DNA from: Diplocarpon mali
Lineage: Eukaryota > Ascomycota > Leotiomycetes > Helotiales > Drepanopezizaceae
DNA: 33,196 nt
Assembly: GCA_024741835.1 (NCBI GenBank)
Contig: JAENRP010000427.1
Span: 1-33,196 of the forward strand
Direction of reading: 5' to 3'
Part shown: in pieces, positions 12,201 through 21,626 of the stretch
Position numbering within the stretch: the first letter of the stretch is position 1
Layout: each line of letters begins with the position of its first letter
The notes under the pieces: generated by a model
Seen by the model: the letters and a program-made list of their open reading frames with translations, nothing else
Told to the model about the DNA's origin: nothing
Databases searched by the model: none
Made by a program: the position numbers and the translations under genes

Positions 12201-13202
12201 AATTGTAGTACCAATAGGAAGGGAGGGTATCTATATCCCTTTTTAAGAAAGCTAATCTTAGAGATTGGTACTATTTCAAGAGTCGATTGTTGATTAGCTT
12301 TTTAATATTAGGATTCTTAAGCTCGTATCTTTCCTTTAGAATCCTATTTACTTTATAAATACTAGTTTAAAAGAACTCCGTCTCCTTACGCTTTATATTA
12401 TAATAAAAGGCATTAGCACTAATTTCGCAAATAGGAACTGCAGCTTTAGGGCATTTGCAAATAGGGTTAGATCATAGTCGATTTATATTAGACTATTTTC
12501 TTAAATCTAGCTTAGTTATAGGTAAGGGCGCTGGCCTAGTAATAGCAATAAGGATCTTGCGCCTAGCTAGAGCTACTAAATTGACGTAGGACTATCTTCT
12601 ATTAATCTGTTAAGCTTCGTCTATAGCCATTTCTCATTCTCTGCGATTAACATTAGCTTAATAATCGGATCGGATCCGAAGTCCTTTAAAAGGGGGAAGA
12701 CGAATGACGATTTCCTTTGCGAATCAGAGAGATAGGAGGTAATACAAAGGCCATAAGAATCGGTTTTCCTTTAAGTTAAGTTTAAGTCGGAATCGGCGCA
12801 TCCATTTGACTCTAATAATAGTATCGCGCTGGCTAAGGTCGAGAATAACCCAAGGGCAGTTATAAATACGCCTTCTATCAATTGTCAAGTGAAAGCGCAT
12901 ATAGTGCGTAGCTTATGCGCAAATAGTATTTTAAAATCCATAGATAGGAATAGGGGCTGGAAGAGGAAGAATTTTAAAGCTAGTCGCTTTCGAAAGACGT
13001 ATAGAAAAGGAACGATTTAAAAACAGGTAACTAAGGGCTCTAGTATCTACTAAAGCTAATAATAATACTCTAAGTCCATTTATACTAATAGTATAAGAGG
13101 TTAGGAATTGCTTCCCTCCTATTAAAGAGTTAAGATCTAGCTTCGATAAGTCGCACTTTCGCAGGCTTAAGTAGGAGTCTTTTCCTAGGCCTCTTTATTT
13201 TC
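9200..13202 (-). pseudogene. Gypsy-1 pol: protease, RT, RNase H, integrase, chromodomain
   Basis: Read right to left on the minus strand. Protease: ALVDTRALSYLFL near 13040, the catalytic DTG now DTR. RT: IAYLDDILIYLKN with the YLDD active site at about 11704-11715. RNase H covers roughly 11350-10900. Integrase: RILVFIDQLSKSAITI (about 10250-10310), TLDRGP*FVSSF near 10165 (normally SDRGPQF), and AYHKETDGQTEIINKY near 10080, giving the core acidic residues. The C-terminal chromodomain reads YKVSKILSIRLS*GKLKY*V, then KWTGYNPDSS*Y, at about 9290-9460. Chromodomains in this position direct integration to methylated-histone chromatin in related elements. Stops are of the TAA/TAG type throughout, so no active enzyme can be made. 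Confidence 0.85.
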
Positions 13203-14450
13203 TTAATCTTCTTCTATTTCAACCCTATTCTTAATTGAGTCTAGAGTCGGATTAGCTTCCTTTATATCTTTTAAAGTATTAATCTTGCCTATAAAAGGGC
13301 ACTCGGTCTTATAGTGACCAGTTTTGCTATAGGTCCAGTAAGTGGCTTGCTTAAGGGGCAAAGTAGGAGAACTAGCCTTAGCTAGCATATCTTAGCGAAA
13401 AGGGGTAGTCGGCTTTAGGGCTAGTGTCCTAGAAGCTTAGGTAGTACTTCTAGCGCTTAGACCGCGAGCAGTCTTATTAAGGAGCGAACCGGATATCTTT
13501 TGGTATAATACTAGGGTCGCCTTGCTTCTAGTCAAAGGGTTGAGAAGTTGGTTACTTCGGCGTTCGGCATTAAAGGCGTTCAATTGGTTAATTATAATAG
13601 TATAGTCCTTCCCTTAAGAGGCCTTAGCTAGAGCGTAAGTAGATCTAAGCTAAAGGGTAATCTTATTCTATATAAAGAAGAACCACTTAGATCTTAAGAC
13701 CTCTCCTTAGATCGCAGCAGATTGGAATCAGGCTTAAAACTAAGGAAAAGTTTCTTTAGAATAACCGGCTTCCCTTATATAAAGGTAATAGAAAGTAGAT
13801 TAGAATAGGTCTACCTCTTAGCTAATTAAAAAGTAATTGCTTAGCAGTTCTACTATTTCTTAACAGTTTCGAAAGGGGTTAGTCTCTAAGAGGTACTAGG
13901 GTTTAAGGTACGTTCGGGCTTGTCCTATAGTAGATCCCTAAATAAGGGCTTAGCGAGCTCGCTCATTTAGGTATAGGCCGGCGTTGACTTATAATCGGTC
14001 TTAGACTAAAGCTAACTATTACTTATACGTTAAAGAGGTTCTATTATCAAGGGGGGTGATCTTTTCGATTAGCTGAATTTTTAGCCGTTTCATATCTATA
14101 TCAACTTTCGGAGGAGGCTAAGTCTCGCTTCGTTAAGGGTAGGTGGATTCTCGCTTAGTAGTCTGATATACGCGCTAAGCTGTTTCTTAGCTTTAACGAG
14201 CTAGGGTCTCTAGGCTAGAAATAGCCTAGGCAATCCTGCTAATCTCGCTTTACAGTTATCGATTAGATTGATCTTAGCGTTGCAAGGATTCCTTTAAACC
14301 TAAGACTGTTTCTTATAAGACATTCGGGTTCGAAAAGTCTCGTTTATCTTAATTGGCTTAGCTATAGCGTTATAGTCTCTTGCCCTTAGCAGCAGAGGAA
14401 GGTCCGGCCCTAGGGGCTGGGGTAGGGGTACTTCCTATAGAAGCTGGTTC
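13203..14450 (-). pseudogene. Gypsy-1 gag with CCHC zinc knuckle
   Basis: The minus-strand frame contains capsid-like text such as KVDIDMKRLKIQLIEKI (near 14080) and ends with a zinc knuckle near 13300-13345. The knuckle reads YWTYSKTGHYKTEC: a C-x2-C-x4-H-x4-C motif in which the first two Cys have become Tyr (TGC to TAC type changes). An open stretch of 61 residues at 13203-13388 carries it, followed by an acidic end VEIEED. Gag packages element RNA into virus-like particles. The start is not clear; 14451-14815 holds the leader, in which I could not recognise the primer-binding site. Confidence 0.75.
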
Positions 14451-14815
14451 CTTAAATGAACCAGGTATATTCCGTATCTGCTGACTTCCGGCTGGTAGGG
14501 AATTTATTTTACCGATTTTGGTTTCGGTGGTGATTCGGTTAAAAAGGGGTTCTATAGAAAAAGGGTTCTAGTAGCGTAGTGCTCTCCTAACTTCTACCTA
14601 TAGCGCTTCTATAAAAGGAGTAGTTAAGAAAATCCGGCTAATGAAAGCGTTCCTCGATTATACTAGTTAATAAGCTATACTCAAGCTCCTAATTTGTCCA
14701 GGAGATCTCTAGGATCCTGACTCTATCGAAAGTCGAAACAACCGCGAATCGATTTTCCAAAAGGGTAGGATATTATTAAAAGCCGTCCCTAGCGGAAAAG
14801 AACTTCTTCGTTTAA

Positions 14816-15122
14816 TATAATAATATAGAACCGCTAAAGTGCGAGATCAAGTATAAGAGCAAGAAGTGGTGTAAAAGGCGTATTCTATAGGTCTAATACA
14901 AAAGAAATAAAGAAGTTAGAGAACCCTCCTTAGGGGAGAGCCCTTCTTCCTTATATATATAGCAGCTAGGAGCTCTATTGCCCGCTTACGTAATATTATA
15001 TAAGAATATCCTTTTGCACCTTCGGGGTCGATTTAAGAAAACCCTATATCGAATCGAGATTGCGAAACCTTAGAACGCCGTACTCCCAGGTAATTGCACT
15101 AAGTGGAGGTGCAGCCGTTATA
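14816..15122 (-). repeat. Gypsy-1 5' LTR
   Basis: It is the 307-bp partner of 7559-7865. Differences between the two are transitions in both directions, as expected when each copy was hit by RIP separately. Confidence 0.9.
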
Positions 15123-15127
15123 CGATC
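15123..15127. repeat. target-site duplication of Gypsy-1 (right)
   Basis: CGATC, partner of CGATT at 7554-7558. Copia-2 coding sequence resumes directly after it. Confidence 0.8.
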
Positions 15128-17113
15128 GATCGAGAGCTACGCTAGAATATAGAAGCTCTTAAAGGTAATACCGAAAGAGAGAGCTCTTTGAAACTAATAG
15201 AAGCTTAGCCTAAAGTACTCGATATAAGGGCCTTCCGAAAACGCAAGAAGCCTAATAAGAAGTAGGAAATGGTACCTATACTACTCCGTAGGTCGAAAAG
15301 GAGAAGAGGGAGTAGGAATGCCATATATATAACGTGCGTTAAGGATCTCTTACTAGCCCTTAAAGAACTTAAAACACATTAGTTAAAGTAGGTAAATAGC
15401 TTTATATCGACTTTTTAGCTAAGTTAAGAGCTTATAAGAACTAATAAAGAAGAGTATAAAGCGGTATACTGCATTATTACTATAGTAACTTAATCTAAAA
15501 GCTTTAAAGGAAACTCTACCCTTCTAATTCCACCTTAAGACAAGCTTCCTAAAGTGCTAACTTACTAGAAAGAGCTTGCAAATCACCCTTTCGGAGAGCA
15601 ATTTAAAGAGGGAGTCAGAATTGAGATTAGGAACTTAAAAGCGCGCAATTGCTAAAGAGTGATTAATAGAAGCAAGGCTACTACAAAGCCTATACTACTA
15701 AAGTGGGTCTTTAACTATAAGCTAAACTCCTTTAAGGAGATTAGCCGCTTTAGGTTAAGAATAATAGTAAAAGGAGATCTTTAAAAGGAAGCTTCTATTT
15801 TCTCTACCTATACTATAATGCTTATATTAAGATCTTTTAAAGTTATAATAGCGATTGCCGCTAAATTCGATATAAAGCTTTAATAGTTCGATATTATTAA
15901 CGCTTTTATAAATGCTAAGAGAGACCCTTAAAGCGCGCCAGTTGTTTACTTCTTATTAGATAGTTAAAAGTAGAAAGATAAAGTAGTAGAGCTCGATTGC
16001 GCCTTATACAGCCTTCGAGACTCCCTAGCGCTTTAGTATAAGGATTTTACTAGTACTCTAAAGTCTTTAAAGCTTACCTCTCTTAATAAGGAGCCTTATA
16101 TATTTATTAATAAGGATAGGACTATATTTATAGCCTTCTATATTAATAATATATAAGTAATATACTACTCCTCTTATATAAAAGAAGCTTAGAAGACTAT
16201 AGAAGGACTGCGCAAAGCATACGAATTAATAGCTATAGGAGATATTAAGTAGTTCTTAAAGGTAAGAGTCTCTTAAGATAGGAAGTAGGGTACAATTACT
16301 CTACTTTATAATACTTATATTAAGAAGATAGCAAAGAGGTTTAGCCTTAATATAAGGCGTTTCCCTAATACGCCGCTCTCCTACTTCGAACTTAAAAAGA
16401 ACTATAAAACAGCTCCCTACTTGAGAATTAAGGAGTTTTAAGAAAAAGTAGGCTCTGCCTTATATATAGCTATTATACTGCGCTTAGATATAGCTTTTAT
16501 AATCGCCTAGCTATCTCATTTCTATATAAACCTAAGCTTTAAATACCTTAAAGCTATTAATTGGATAATTCGCTACCTTTTTAGTATACGCTTCTTAAGA
16601 ATCACTTATAGTCGATTTAGTAGATCAAATAACCTAATAGTATTATTAGATGCTTCTTTTGTAAATGATCTAAAGATAAGGCGCTCCTCTTATAGTTTTA
16701 TTATATTCCTATTTAAAAGAGCAATCATTTGGAAAGCCTTAAAGCAACCGATAGTTACTACTTCTATTATAAAGGCTAAGCTCTTAAGAGTAGCGCATAT
16801 AACAAAGGAGATAATGGCTTTAAAGAGGTTCTTTAAGGAAATAGAGCTTAAGGTAAAAGCTCTATAGTCTATATTTTATAATAATCAATAGATAATATAG
16901 CTTATTATAAGAGACTCTTAAAGGATTTCTATAAAGCTCTAATATATTGATATATATAATATATAGCTACGATAGGAGTACTAAAAAGGGAGCTTTTAAG
17001 TAGCCTATCTCCCTACTGAGGATATGCATGCTAATGGCCTTATTAAAAACCTTCCTCGATAAAAGTTCAAAAGCTTTATTAAGCTTTTAAACCTTTAAAA
17101 CGCAAGAGGTTAA
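15128..17113 (+). pseudogene. Copia-2 pol, C-terminal part (RT and RNase H)
   Basis: This is the continuation of the Copia-2 polyprotein after Gypsy-1. The RVT_2 type reverse transcriptase shows HPFGEQFKEGVRIEIRNLKA (about 15585-15640), LLKWVFNYKLNSFKEISRFR (about 15690-15755) and FDIINAFINAKRDP (about 15885-15930). The active site normally YVDDI is FYINNI near 16138-16155, both Asp changed to Asn. RNase H shows LLDASFVND (about 16640), IIKAKLLRVAHITKEIMALK (about 16770-16830) and a C-terminal PTEDMHANGLIKNLPR (about 17015-17060), which is typical of copia ends. The first TAA after this is at 17096-17098, another at 17111-17113. Many RIP stops are present. Confidence 0.85.
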
Positions 17114-17296
17114 GTTAAGAAGCTAGCATTTTAAATGCTTTATAATCCTTTTATATCTCCTTTGTAATAGTAAGTAGGAAGGAAGCGTAAGATAGGGTTC
17201 AATTTTCCTTATATTAATATATAGGAAGGCCTAAAACCAACTCCCTTAGATAATCAGAACCTTTAGCAGCTTTGTAAATAATATAAGGGCGCGTCC
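17114..17296. other. junction between Copia-2 pol and the antisense ORF
   Basis: AT-rich. The antisense frame of the next feature stays readable here on the minus strand past its first stop (for example ALILFTKLLKVLII), so that gene may extend into this stretch and converge on the pol end. Confidence 0.4.
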
Positions 17297-18088
17297 TTAT
17301 CGAGAAGCAATAGACTCCTCTAGTGGCATAACCCTAGGAGCAGCCTAGGGAGTAATAACAGGAGCAGCCGTAGGAGCCTCAAAAGCCTTTGCAAAGCGGG
17401 CGGTAAGGCCAAGAGGTGCTATAATCGGCGGCGGGAGCTCCTGAGCTACTGGTTCTAGGAAGCTATTAGCTATAGTACGAGAAAGCTTATAATAACTTAC
17501 CCTCTGACGACACTACCTCTTCTATCTCTCTCTAACGCGCCTTTTAAAGCTCCTCTCTTACCTTCCTCTTAGTAGCAGCAAGGCCTTAAACTACTTATTA
17601 GTGGCAAACCACTTAAAGGGAGCTTGAGAATATACTGCAGTATTACTATCGTTTTCCTTTAATAAGAATACGTAGTCTTCTTACGCCTCTAAGGCGCCGA
17701 TAGGAAGCTCTTAGCATGCGTGGCCTCCCTTTGTATAATAAAAGTAGCGTACTCCTACTATACTATTAAAGTATACGCCAGCCGACTTCTTAGCTAGGAA
17801 GCTCCAAACGCACCCCTTATATAGTATATTCCTCATTAGCCCTTGCTCTAGCTTATAGTAAGAGGAGGGAGCTATAGAAGGGACCGCCGGTATTCTAGGA
17901 ACTACGGCCTAAGGGGTGGTAGGGAGGAGAGAGGGCGCGCTCCCTCTTAAGGGTATTACTATATCAAACGTCTTAGGCGCATTATCATCTTACTATCTGT
18001 CGCACTAAGAAGCTCTAAGCTATATTCGGGTATAACGACTTTGCTATAAGGCTATTAGCAGGAGTAAGGGAGCATAATTAGGAAGCAT
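17297..18088 (-). pseudogene. Copia-2 antisense accessory ORF
   Basis: A minus-strand frame of 264 codons runs from an intact ATG at 18088-18086 to TAA at 17299-17297, without frame shift, broken only by TAA/TAG. It starts MLPNYAPLLLLIAL. A Pro-rich stretch follows (APSLLPTTP*AVVPRIPAVP), then a region SYYKLEQGLMRNILYKGCVW and a possible zinc-binding patch VRYFYYTKGGHAC*ELP. A basic segment RSFKRRVRER and a Pro/Ala-rich end AQELPPPIIAPLGL complete it. It lies between pol and the 3' LTR, opposite to the element. I do not recognise the family. Its length and placement resemble the 8191-9000 ORF of Gypsy-1, but I see no convincing alignment. The GC content is higher than in neighbouring pol. Confidence 0.68.
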
Positions 18089-18276
18089 ATAGTAGTAGCC
18101 CTAGTAGGGCGCTCCTTAGAGTTATTATTGCTATTCTCTATTTTAAAGTGATTATTTGAAGAAGTATAAGGAAGGAAAGCTTTATAAGGAAAAACGCGTA
18201 CTTTTATAGGCGCGCTGCCTTTATTAACTTTCCTTTATTACCTGATTTAGCTTCTATTCTATAGAGGAAGCACCTG
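18089..18276. other. Copia-2 3' region, no gene seen
   Basis: AT-rich sequence upstream of the antisense ORF start; it could hold that gene's promoter, but I see no clear motif. Its continuation after the solo LTR is 18579-18723, which ends in AAGGGGTA, a weak polypurine tract beside the 3' LTR. Confidence 0.4.
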
Positions 18277-18281
18277 GAACG
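18277..18281. repeat. target-site duplication of solo LTR (left)
   Basis: GAACG, repeated exactly at 18574-18578. Confidence 0.88.
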
Positions 18282-18573
18282 TGTGACGACTGGGAGTGTA
18301 ACCTCTGCTCGGCACCGATACGGATACGAATCACATAGCAATGCCAATAGAACGTCTCAGTAATGACTTAGAATCAACAACTACTAAGCCCTGAAGGAGT
18401 GGAAGGGCATAGAATATATACATGAAGAAAAGAGGGTCACCCGCTTAGGGGGAGCCGAACCGGATGCCAACCGGGGGTAACCCGGTTCGTAGCCTACACC
18501 GAGATTGCGCCAAGCCGTAGCCGAACCGGGTACGAACCGGGGTACAACCTACACATAGTGACAATCCGTCACA
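18282..18573. mobile_element. solo LTR without RIP
   Basis: A 292-bp block begins TGTGACG and ends CGTCACA, perfect inverted ends of the TG...CA type, flanked by GAACG on both sides. Unlike everything around it, it keeps many CA and TG dinucleotides and is clearly richer in G+C. It contains several CCGAACCGG-like motifs (about 18459-18545). No internal coding part is present, so it is best read as the remnant of LTR-LTR recombination of a full element. It matches none of the three LTR families in this window. Confidence 0.85.
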
Positions 18574-18578
18574 GAACG
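18574..18578. repeat. target-site duplication of solo LTR (right)
   Basis: GAACG, identical to 18277-18281. Confidence 0.88.
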
Positions 18579-18723
18579 CGCTTCCTCTTTTATTTATTAT
18601 AGCTTTATTAAGCAATTTTCATTATTCTAGAAGCTAGGGAGTATAATAAGGGAGTCTTATATACTAGATCTAGCGCTAGTTATAGCTAAGCTTAGCTAGG
18701 AGCTGCTTCTTACCTAAGGGGTA

Positions 18724-18895
18724 TATTGCGCTATAAGAAGCCTTAGGCACTAAGGCATCTGAGGACTAGCTTATATAATATACCCCTAAAGTGGCCACGG
18801 AGCACTTCTATAAAGGGAGCTCAGATATACAGTTAGAGTAGAATTTTATAAGCTTCTGCCACTACTGAGAATCCACCTCTAAATACAGTACGACA
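18724..18895 (+). repeat. Copia-2 3' LTR
   Basis: It is 172 bp, starting TATTGCGC (TG to TA) and ending TACGACA. Compared with 3859-4030 the differences are transitions such as GCCATGAGG to GCTATAAGA. Confidence 0.9.
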
Positions 18896-18900
18896 GACCT
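18896..18900. repeat. target-site duplication of Copia-2 (right)
   Basis: GACCT, identical to 3854-3858. Confidence 0.92.
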
Positions 18901-19218
18901 ACAATTGGTAAATGACAATTATCAAAGGTAAGGAAGACATTTCAAAGGTAAGCGTTAGAAAGTTGCATATAAAGGGAATAATTAAAGAATAAATCATATA
19001 AAGAGTAAAGTAAATAAAGAATATATATAAAATAGAATAATAGGTTGAGAATAAAGAGGTATAGGTATATAGAAAGTAGATAATCCTTAAAAAATTCAAC
19101 TTCTAATTTGCAATCTCTCCAAATGGTTTTTAAAGGAGAGGTAGTAGACTCGATTCTCTAGGCTTAAGTCGACTTAATTATTAGTTCTATTATCACTTTA
19201 GAGTCTTCTTCTCTTATA
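18901..19218. other. spacer between ORF A and Copia-2
   Basis: Very AT-rich sequence downstream of the ORF A stop. A 66-codon open stretch on the minus strand here is all Leu/Ile/Phe/Tyr/Ser and looks like a by-product of base composition. No gene is supported. Confidence 0.5.
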
Positions 19219-19351
19219 TTAGTTCTCACCTCTTAGCGATTTTTCTAATTCGGATATCTCTACTAAAGGAACCTCTATTTGTACCCCTAGGTTTGGTAGC
19301 TGAAGTTCATCCGAACTATCTCGTAGGCTAAAGCTAGCTAAGTCTAACCTT

Positions 19352-19374
19352 ACTCGCGGGCCAGGCTCGCGAGT
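19352..19374. repeat. 23-bp palindrome copy in ORF A
   Basis: ACTCGCGGGCC, centre A, GGCTCGCGAGT: 10 of 11 pairs match, the mismatch being a C-to-T type change. It is read as LTREPGPRV in the ORF A frame. Confidence 0.9.
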
Positions 19375-20236
19375 TAGTCTTGGCATTTCTAAGCTTAAGG
19401 GTAAAAATAGGGGATTGGTTCCCAAATTAGGGTCTAATACTATACTAGTATCTTAATTCGTTTCTTTTCCGAATTTTCTTGCAATAATGCCTTTATTAAT
19501 TAGTATATTAGGCTCTTAGATAGCATTTACTTTATCGCGCTATCCTTAAGACTTAAGTTTATAAAGAAGCGACTTAGTATTTATAACGTTCGTCTAGGCC
19601 TTAATAAGGGCATTAAAGAGTTTTTAATTATATTCTATAAGGTGGATTTTCAATTTATCCTTATTAAAAAGGAATAACTCTTATACTTTAATTATAATAG
19701 AAGGATCCATCTAAAAACGCTGACTAATAATAGCTTTAGAAAGGCTGCTGTAGTTTTTAAGATAAAAAGCTGCCTTAAAAGGTGCAAGGATTCTACTTAT
19801 ATTAATCTATTAAGGCACTAAAGGTTACTCTAAAGCAAAGATTGAAAAGATAAGATTGGAGATTCGAGTTTCATTTTCTAAGGTATTCTTATTGCAAATA
19901 GCTATATAATTATTGTAAAAGGCTATAAAGCTACTAATTTTATAAAGTTTATTTAAGCGTATTTTAAAAAGGTGCCCTTATTTCATTATCACTATAATAA
20001 GGTTACTATTATTAGTAATAGGTTGTAAGATCTCTTTTTACTTCATTTTTATAATTATATAAGCTAGCTGAGATTTTGAACCAAGTGCTTAAGAAGTCTA
20101 TCGACTTATCTTTTTCATAGATAGAGTAAGTTTTATATTCGATTAAGAGCCGACCTATTTATTAAGGCTTTTAAAAGCTGGCTCTTATCCGATTGGTAGG
20201 ATCTAATAATCTAAGACTTGCTTTTTAATAAAATTG

Positions 20237-20259
20237 ACTCGCGGGCCAGGACCGCAGGT
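20237..20259. repeat. 23-bp palindrome copy in ORF A
   Basis: ACTCGCGGGCC, centre A, GGACCGCAGGT, preceded by TTG. It is read as FTCGPGPRV on the minus strand in frame. Confidence 0.88.
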
Positions 20260-21021
20260 GAAAATCGGAATTTCTTTATTAATAGTACTTATATCCCTCT
20301 TTATTAAAACAACTTGATTATAAAGACTAAGGCCAATTAATTAAAGAGGTTTAAGATAGGCTATAAACTAATAGGCTCCTTTACTTTTCGCTATTATAAC
20401 TAAGAGGTAGAGTCTATAATATATCCGAAGGACTTATTAAGTAAGACTGAATATTATATTATAAAGAAAATAAGAAGGTATAGAAGTCGCGTTATCTATA
20501 GGGCAGAAGTAATAAAGGTATATTTCTACTTCTTATCTTATAATAGAGAGGAATATACCTATAAAAGCACTATTATTAATAGTAAAATTATCAGTTAAAA
20601 AGCGGCATTCAAAGGGTTTAAGTATTATAATTGACCCTTCTTCCTCTATTTCCTCTTGCTATTTATTACTTAATAATATTAAAAAGAAAGAATTATTCTA
20701 TTTAATCAGCTCTAACGCCTTTAAGGCTTTAGGATCAGCCCTAAATTTTATAGCACCTAAAGATGCCTTTATTATTAATAGGTTAGATTTGCATATCCTT
20801 AAAAAGATAAAGAACTAATTATTAAAGTAGATTAGAAAAAGATCAATATCTTCTACTATATAAAGAAGTTTAAGGTATTTAATAGTTTTATTAATATCAA
20901 ATCCTTTATAATTAAAACTATAGTAAACTAAAAGAGAGCGAATATAAAGGTTGCAAAGTCTTCTCCTTTTGATTTTTATATTAAAAAGATACTATTAAAA
21001 GCGAGTTTTTATTATAAAGGA

Positions 21022-21026
21022 CACTT
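21022..21026. repeat. target-site duplication of Copia-1 (left)
   Basis: CACTT, identical to 27212-27216 on the far side of the element. Confidence 0.92.
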
Positions 21027-21221
21027 TGTTGAGATAGGTGATACAGCCATCACTCCGATGTATTGTCATATGACCCTACTGCTTAGTCAGTAGGATATTG
21101 ATACGTATATAGCTGTAGGGAAGAAAGGGGTAACCTTCCTTCCCTAACTCTTACTAATATATCGACCATTGACCTCTAGAAGTTTCCTATACCTACTGCG
21201 CCGACTCACTTAAGCTCAATA
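21027..21221 (+). repeat. Copia-1 5' LTR
   Basis: 195 bp. It differs from the 3' LTR at about a dozen sites by my reading, all transitions (for example GTTGAGATAGG against GTTAAGATGGG). Confidence 0.95.
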
Positions 21222-21236
21222 GGTTATGAGCCCCAG
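21222..21236 (+). other. Copia-1 primer-binding site (candidate)
   Basis: GGTTATGAGCCCCAG starts directly after the LTR. Its complement resembles the anticodon arm of initiator tRNA-Met (GGGCTCATAACC), the internal 'half-tRNA' primer known for Drosophila copia. One extra C relative to my memory of that arm keeps this tentative. Confidence 0.6.
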
Positions 21237-21337
21237 ATAGACCGATAACAGATTATTGACTTCCCTTAGAAAGCACTTGCGCCGCAACTATTAGTAGGAA
21301 GTTGAATAAGACTTGTAGTAAGAGGCGAGCAATCGGC

Positions 21338-21472
21338 GAATAGGAGGTATGATTCCCTATTCAGCCAACCTGTATTGCAAGAGGTGTGATTCCTTGCTCT
21401 ATAACCCTTTGGTACTGCAAGAGGTGTGATTCCTTGCTTTACTATATTTCGTAGGAGGTGTGATTCCCTGCG
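21338..21472 (+). repeat. four small hairpins with a constant loop in the Copia-1 leader
   Basis: The hairpins are at 21338-21362, 21377-21397, 21417-21437 and 21450-21472. Each has an 11-base loop AGGTGTGATTC (AGGTATGATTC in the first). The stems differ but still pair: GAATAGG/CCTATTC, GCAAG/CTTGC twice, CGTAGG/CCTGCG (one G-U). They lie in the untranslated leader between the primer-binding site and gag. Two more distant look-alikes after TTTCGACA occur near 21492-21513 and 21557-21580. The rest of 21237-21626 shows no gene. Confidence 0.75.
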
Positions 21473-21626
21473 TTACAGCCCAAAAACCCTTTTCGACAAG
21501 AGGACTTCCTCCCTATTTAATACTTCTATAACACCTGCTATTTAATCATTTCAACTTTTCGACAGGAGGAGTGCCCTCAACCATTTAATTTATTTGATTT
21601 TAAACGCAATTCTATTCGAAACGGCA

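Larger units (their letters stand above)
7559..15122 (-). mobile_element. Gypsy-1: chromodomain Ty3/gypsy retrotransposon inserted in Copia-2
   Basis: Two direct repeats of exactly 307 bp (7559-7865 and 14816-15122) bound a minus-strand gag-pol. LTR ends were TGTAAC...GTTACA before RIP. The order from right to left is gag with zinc knuckle, protease, RT, RNase H, integrase, chromodomain. That is the order of chromoviruses. The total is 7,564 bp. A 1.3-kb stretch between pol and the left LTR holds an accessory ORF on the opposite strand. It interrupts the Copia-2 polyprotein between integrase and RT. Confidence 0.92.
3859..18895 (+). mobile_element. Copia-2: Ty1/copia retrotransposon, itself interrupted
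   Basis: Two LTRs of exactly 172 bp (3859-4030 and 18724-18895) are flanked by GACCT on both sides. The plus-strand polyprotein lies between them in copia order: gag, protease, integrase, RT, RNase H. It is split by Gypsy-1 (7559-15122). A solo LTR lies at 18282-18573 and an antisense accessory ORF at 17297-18088. Without the two inserted elements and their extra TSD copies the element would be about 7.2 kb, rather long for copia because of the 3' accessory region. RIP stops run throughout the gag-pol frame, so it is dead. Confidence 0.92.
19219..21026 (-). pseudogene. ORF A, C-terminal part: large protein of unknown function
   Basis: This is the second half of ORF A, whose first half lies at 27217-28770. 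Codon phase is exactly kept across the Copia-1 insertion when one CACTT copy is removed (the join reads ...NIQ then VSFIIKTRF). Landmarks shared with ORF B are KFRADPKALKALELI (near 20735) and **VLRIYYRLYL (near 20425). Palindrome copies are read in frame as FTCGPGPRV (20237-20259) and LTREPGPRV (19352-19374). The last 68 residues are open (19425 to the stop at 19221-19219), ending ELEKSLRGEN, similar to the ORF B end. The total for both halves is about 1,120 codons. The function is unknown to me; it may be a structural or accessory protein of the adjoining gypsy element. Confidence 0.72.

Noticed and set aside
17446..17501. Possible 56-nt spliceosomal intron on the minus strand in the Copia-2 antisense ORF (GTAAGT, CTAAT branch-like site, TAG)
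   Set aside because: The frame reads straight through without it once RIP stops are allowed for, so no intron is needed.
18899..19099. Hydrophobic minus-strand open frame of 66 codons suggesting a membrane protein
   Set aside because: AT-rich DNA gives Leu/Ile/Phe/Tyr-rich frames by composition; there is no paralogue support and it starts at the Copia-2 border.
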